DNA of 64,000 nt from the NCBI RefSeq assembly GCF_025961225.1, contig NZ_JAOQNG010000001.1, forward strand, positions 1,972,501 through 2,036,500, in the 5' to 3' direction. The translations under genes and the position numbers were made by a program. A model generated the notes under the pieces. That model made no database searches, was not told the origin of the DNA, and saw only the letters and a list, made by a program, of their open reading frames with translations. This DNA is from Azospirillum canadense (GTDB taxonomy: Bacteria; Pseudomonadota; Alphaproteobacteria; Azospirillales; Azospirillaceae). Below, piece by piece: positions 62,166-64,000 of this stretch (its first letter is position 1; each line of letters starts with the position of its first letter).

Positions 62166-63244
62166 GCGCCGCCTCCCGCCGTGAAGCGGCGGGTCAGGCT
62201 CGGCTGGTCCACCGCGCCCCATTGATACTTGTAGGCCTCGCGCCCGCGCAGGAAGTGGAACTCGGCGGCCCCCTCCGCCAACGCCTGCGCGATGGCGTGC
62301 CCCACCGCGAGGACGCCAGGCCCCTGGGCGGCAAGCTCCGGGTCGAAGCCACCCAGGTAATAGTAGGTGCGCTGCCCGTCGCCGAGCCCGTAATGGACCG
62401 CGGCCAGACGCCCGCCGATGCGCAGCCGGTGCATGCGCAGAAGGCCAGCCTCGGCCAGCGCGGGCAAGGCCGCGCGGTGGAAGGCCTGAACGGCCGGATC
62501 AGCCAGCACCCCCGGCTCTCCACGGCCTGACCAGCGCGCGGCGTGCAGCTCGAACAGGTCCTCCAGCATGCCGCCGGCGGTGTGCGGGGTGGCGTTCTCC
62601 ACGGCGACTCCGCCGGCCCGCTCCGCCCGGCGCCCGGTGTGCCGGAGGTTGCGCGCCTGCGAGGCGGGAAGCACCGCGGCAAGGTCGCGCTCCCCCTTTG
62701 TACCGAGGGGAAGGAATGGGCAGACGTCCGTCGCCCCGCAGGACTCACGCCAGCCCGGCGGCGGGCCAAAGCGAAGCAGCCGCGACCACGGCGGCAACGC
62801 GGGGAACTCCAGTGCGCCGCAACCGGTCAGGTCCGGGATGGCGGCCAGCACCTCGGCCAGCGGCACGTCCGGCTCCACCAGCGCGTCGAGCAGGTCGGTG
62901 ACCCCGGCACCGAGCGGCAACAGCCGGTCGCCCTCCCGGTAGAGCGGCAGCACACCGACCAGACGGACGCGGCGGTACAGGGCCAGCACCCACAGCTCAC
63001 CATGGGCGAAGGCGCGCCACCAGGGGATCAGCCACGCCGGGTGCTGGAAGGGCGTGGCGTTCGGAACCCGGCCCCACAGGGCAGCCCACGGAGCGGCCAG
63101 CGCCTCCAGCGCCGCTTCACTGCGCGCGGCGACGATCCGGACACCGGACGCGGCCGGGCCGGGACTGGTCGCCGCGATGGCCCTGAGGCTCCCGTTCGAT
63201 GGCATCGGGTTCGGCATCGGGTTCGGCATCGGAGTCGAAGGCAT
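62162..63244 (-). CDS. FemAB/CelD-like GNAT-superfamily protein
   Basis: A 360-residue protein with the tandem-GNAT (BioF2/CelD, FemAB) layout: an N-terminal half with HPAWLIPWWRAFAHGELWVLAL and a C-terminal acetyltransferase-like half with FELHAARW, IGGRLAAVHYGL, TYYYLGGFDPEL and FHFLRGREAYKYQWGA. Such proteins often acyl- or aminoacyl-modify exopolysaccharides or cell-wall precursors. The N-terminus MPNPMPNPMP comes from a 12-bp tandem repeat (63201-63236) with several possible Met starts. It overlaps both neighbours by four bases. Confidence 0.8.
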   Translation of the reverse strand: MPSTPMPNPMPNPMPSNGSLRAIAATSPGPAASGVRIVAARSEAALEALAAPWAALWGRVPNATPFQHPAWLIPWWRAFAHGELWVLALYRRVRLVGVLPLYREGDRLLPLGAGVTDLLDALVEPDVPLAEVLAAIPDLTGCGALEFPALPPWSRLLRFGPPPGWRESCGATDVCPFLPLGTKGERDLAAVLPASQARNLRHTGRRAERAGGVAVENATPHTAGGMLEDLFELHAARWSGRGEPGVLADPAVQAFHRAALPALAEAGLLRMHRLRIGGRLAAVHYGLGDGQRTYYYLGGFDPELAAQGPGVLAVGHAIAQALAEGAAEFHFLRGREAYKYQWGAVDQPSLTRRFTAGGGA

Positions 63245-64000
63245 CAGGCCGCTCCCGCGTTCGCCGTCCGGCGGGACAGCCGGGCGTAAAGGTCGAGGTA
63301 GTCGTTGCTCATCCGCTCCGCCGAGAAGCGCGCCCGTGCGGCGGCGCGGCAGACATCCGGGTCGAGGCGGCCGGCCGCGGCGACCGCATCGGCCATAGCG
63401 GCCGCGTCCTCGACGATGAAGCCGGTGACGCCGGGTTCGACGATCTCCGGCAGGGCGCCGTTGCCGAAGGCGACCACCGGGGTGCCGCTGGCCATCGCCT
63501 CCATGGCGACGAGCGAGCTGGTCTCCGGCGCCTCGCTCGGCACCAGCAGGCAGCGCGCCGCGGCGAGCAGGCGCCGCTTGCGCGCGCCGCCAATCGGGCC
63601 AAGGAATCGGCTGCCCCCGATCAGACGCGGTTCCACCTCCTCTGCGAAGTAACGCTCGTGCGCCTCGTAGGGGAACACCTGGCCGCCGACCAGAAGCGGC
63701 AGGCCGGCGCGTCGCGCCGAGTCCAGGGCGGTGTGGATGCCCTTCTCCGGGCAGATCCGACTGAGCGCCAGGGCGAAGCGGCGCTTGGTCAAGCGCGTGG
63801 CGAAGCGGCCCAGCGGGATGCCGTTGGGAATCGGCGGCAGAAGCCGCGCGCTCCGCGGGCAGGCCCGGTGCTGGGAGGCGGAGACGCAGACCAGATGCGT
63901 GTCGGGACGGCCGGGGGCGAAGACGTCGGGCGGGTACCAGCCCGGCGGCAGGTGCAGGGTCGCCAGCGCCGGCACGCCGGGTGGCGGCAGGCAGTTGGCG
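63244..64000 (-). CDS. Glycosyltransferase family 4-type protein (5' end outside window)
   Basis: The C-terminal roughly 250 residues of a GT-B glycosyltransferase. Visible are the hinge IPNGIPLGRF, the acceptor RFALALSRICPEKGIHTALD and the donor-binding EX7E block EAPETSSLVAMEAMASGTPVV followed by GALPEIVEPGVTGFIV. It transfers a sugar from an NDP-sugar, probably in glycan synthesis. The frame stays open to the right edge; the GTG at 63975 is internal. It is the first visible gene of the coupled cluster ending at 60815. Confidence 0.9.
   Translation of the reverse strand, partial: ANCLPPPGVPALATLHLPPGWYPPDVFAPGRPDTHLVCVSASQHRACPRSARLLPPIPNGIPLGRFATRLTKRRFALALSRICPEKGIHTALDSARRAGLPLLVGGQVFPYEAHERYFAEEVEPRLIGGSRFLGPIGGARKRRLLAAARCLLVPSEAPETSSLVAMEAMASGTPVVAFGNGALPEIVEPGVTGFIVEDAAAMADAVAAAGRLDPDVCRAAARARFSAERMSNDYLDLYARLSRRTANAGAA

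Overview
The window looks like a stretch of chromosome or chromid from a high-GC alphaproteobacterium of the Azospirillum/Rhodospirillales type. This is an inference from protein style and gene content: a DctSR-DctPQM TRAP system, an ArsR-methyltransferase (SahR-type) regulator beside metF and metH, MlaA/MlaC proteins, many pentapeptide-repeat and c-di-GMP proteins, and a TreS-maltokinase/GlgB/GlgX/MalQ glucan block. No rRNA, tRNA, CRISPR array, transposase, prophage or plasmid gene was recognised. The content is mostly housekeeping, sensory and metabolic, with short dispersed hairpin repeats between genes.

Layout. 1-4.5 kb: the 3' part of glmS, a convergent catecholate-siderophore TonB receptor under two iron-box-like sites, and a Tat-exported YcbK-type peptidase. 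4.9-9 kb: a long pentapeptide-repeat protein, an Lrp/LysE pair, an unlisted 42-residue membrane protein, a patatin phospholipase, and a 44-bp inverted repeat closing off an RlmM-like methyltransferase. 10-11.3 kb: an iron-regulated Bfd ferredoxin with an extra Cys tail and a small helical protein. 11.4-19.3 kb: C4-dicarboxylate uptake, with an extra histidine kinase, dctR and dctS on the minus strand and dctP-dctQ-dctM on the plus strand. 19.4-28.4 kb: glutathione transferase, a binding protein/chemoreceptor pair, a molybdopterin oxidoreductase, nitronate monooxygenase, a diguanylate cyclase, a secreted pentapeptide protein and a thioesterase.

28.6-34.7 kb is a methionine-cycle unit read leftwards (sahR-metF-DUF29-metH) with a perfect 16-bp palindrome upstream of sahR. 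35-46 kb holds mlaA and mlaC, a pentapeptide-PilZ fusion, a methyltransferase, ettA, a YaiI-family protein, a membrane PAS protein with a degenerate DnaQ-type exonuclease domain, a secreted lectin-like protein, a short TadE/G-like protein in an AT-rich patch, and a GGDEF-EAL protein whose cyclase half looks dead. 46.5-60 kb holds a hypothetical protein, bacterioferritin, and the alpha-glucan/trehalose block malQ, receiver protein, glgX, glgB and treS-mak. 59.6-64 kb ends with hemerythrin, small proteins and a translationally coupled chain (glycosyltransferase, FemAB-like, unknown, GNAT) running off the right edge.

Common threads are iron homeostasis (siderophore receptor, bfd, bfr), c-di-GMP (one cyclase, one likely phosphodiesterase, one PilZ effector), carbon storage as alpha-glucan, and organic-acid uptake. 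Two families of GC-rich dispersed repeats sit 3' of genes, several inside operons, and may tune relative mRNA levels. Starts were chosen by reading ribosome-binding sites and family N-termini; names rest on motif recognition without database searches.
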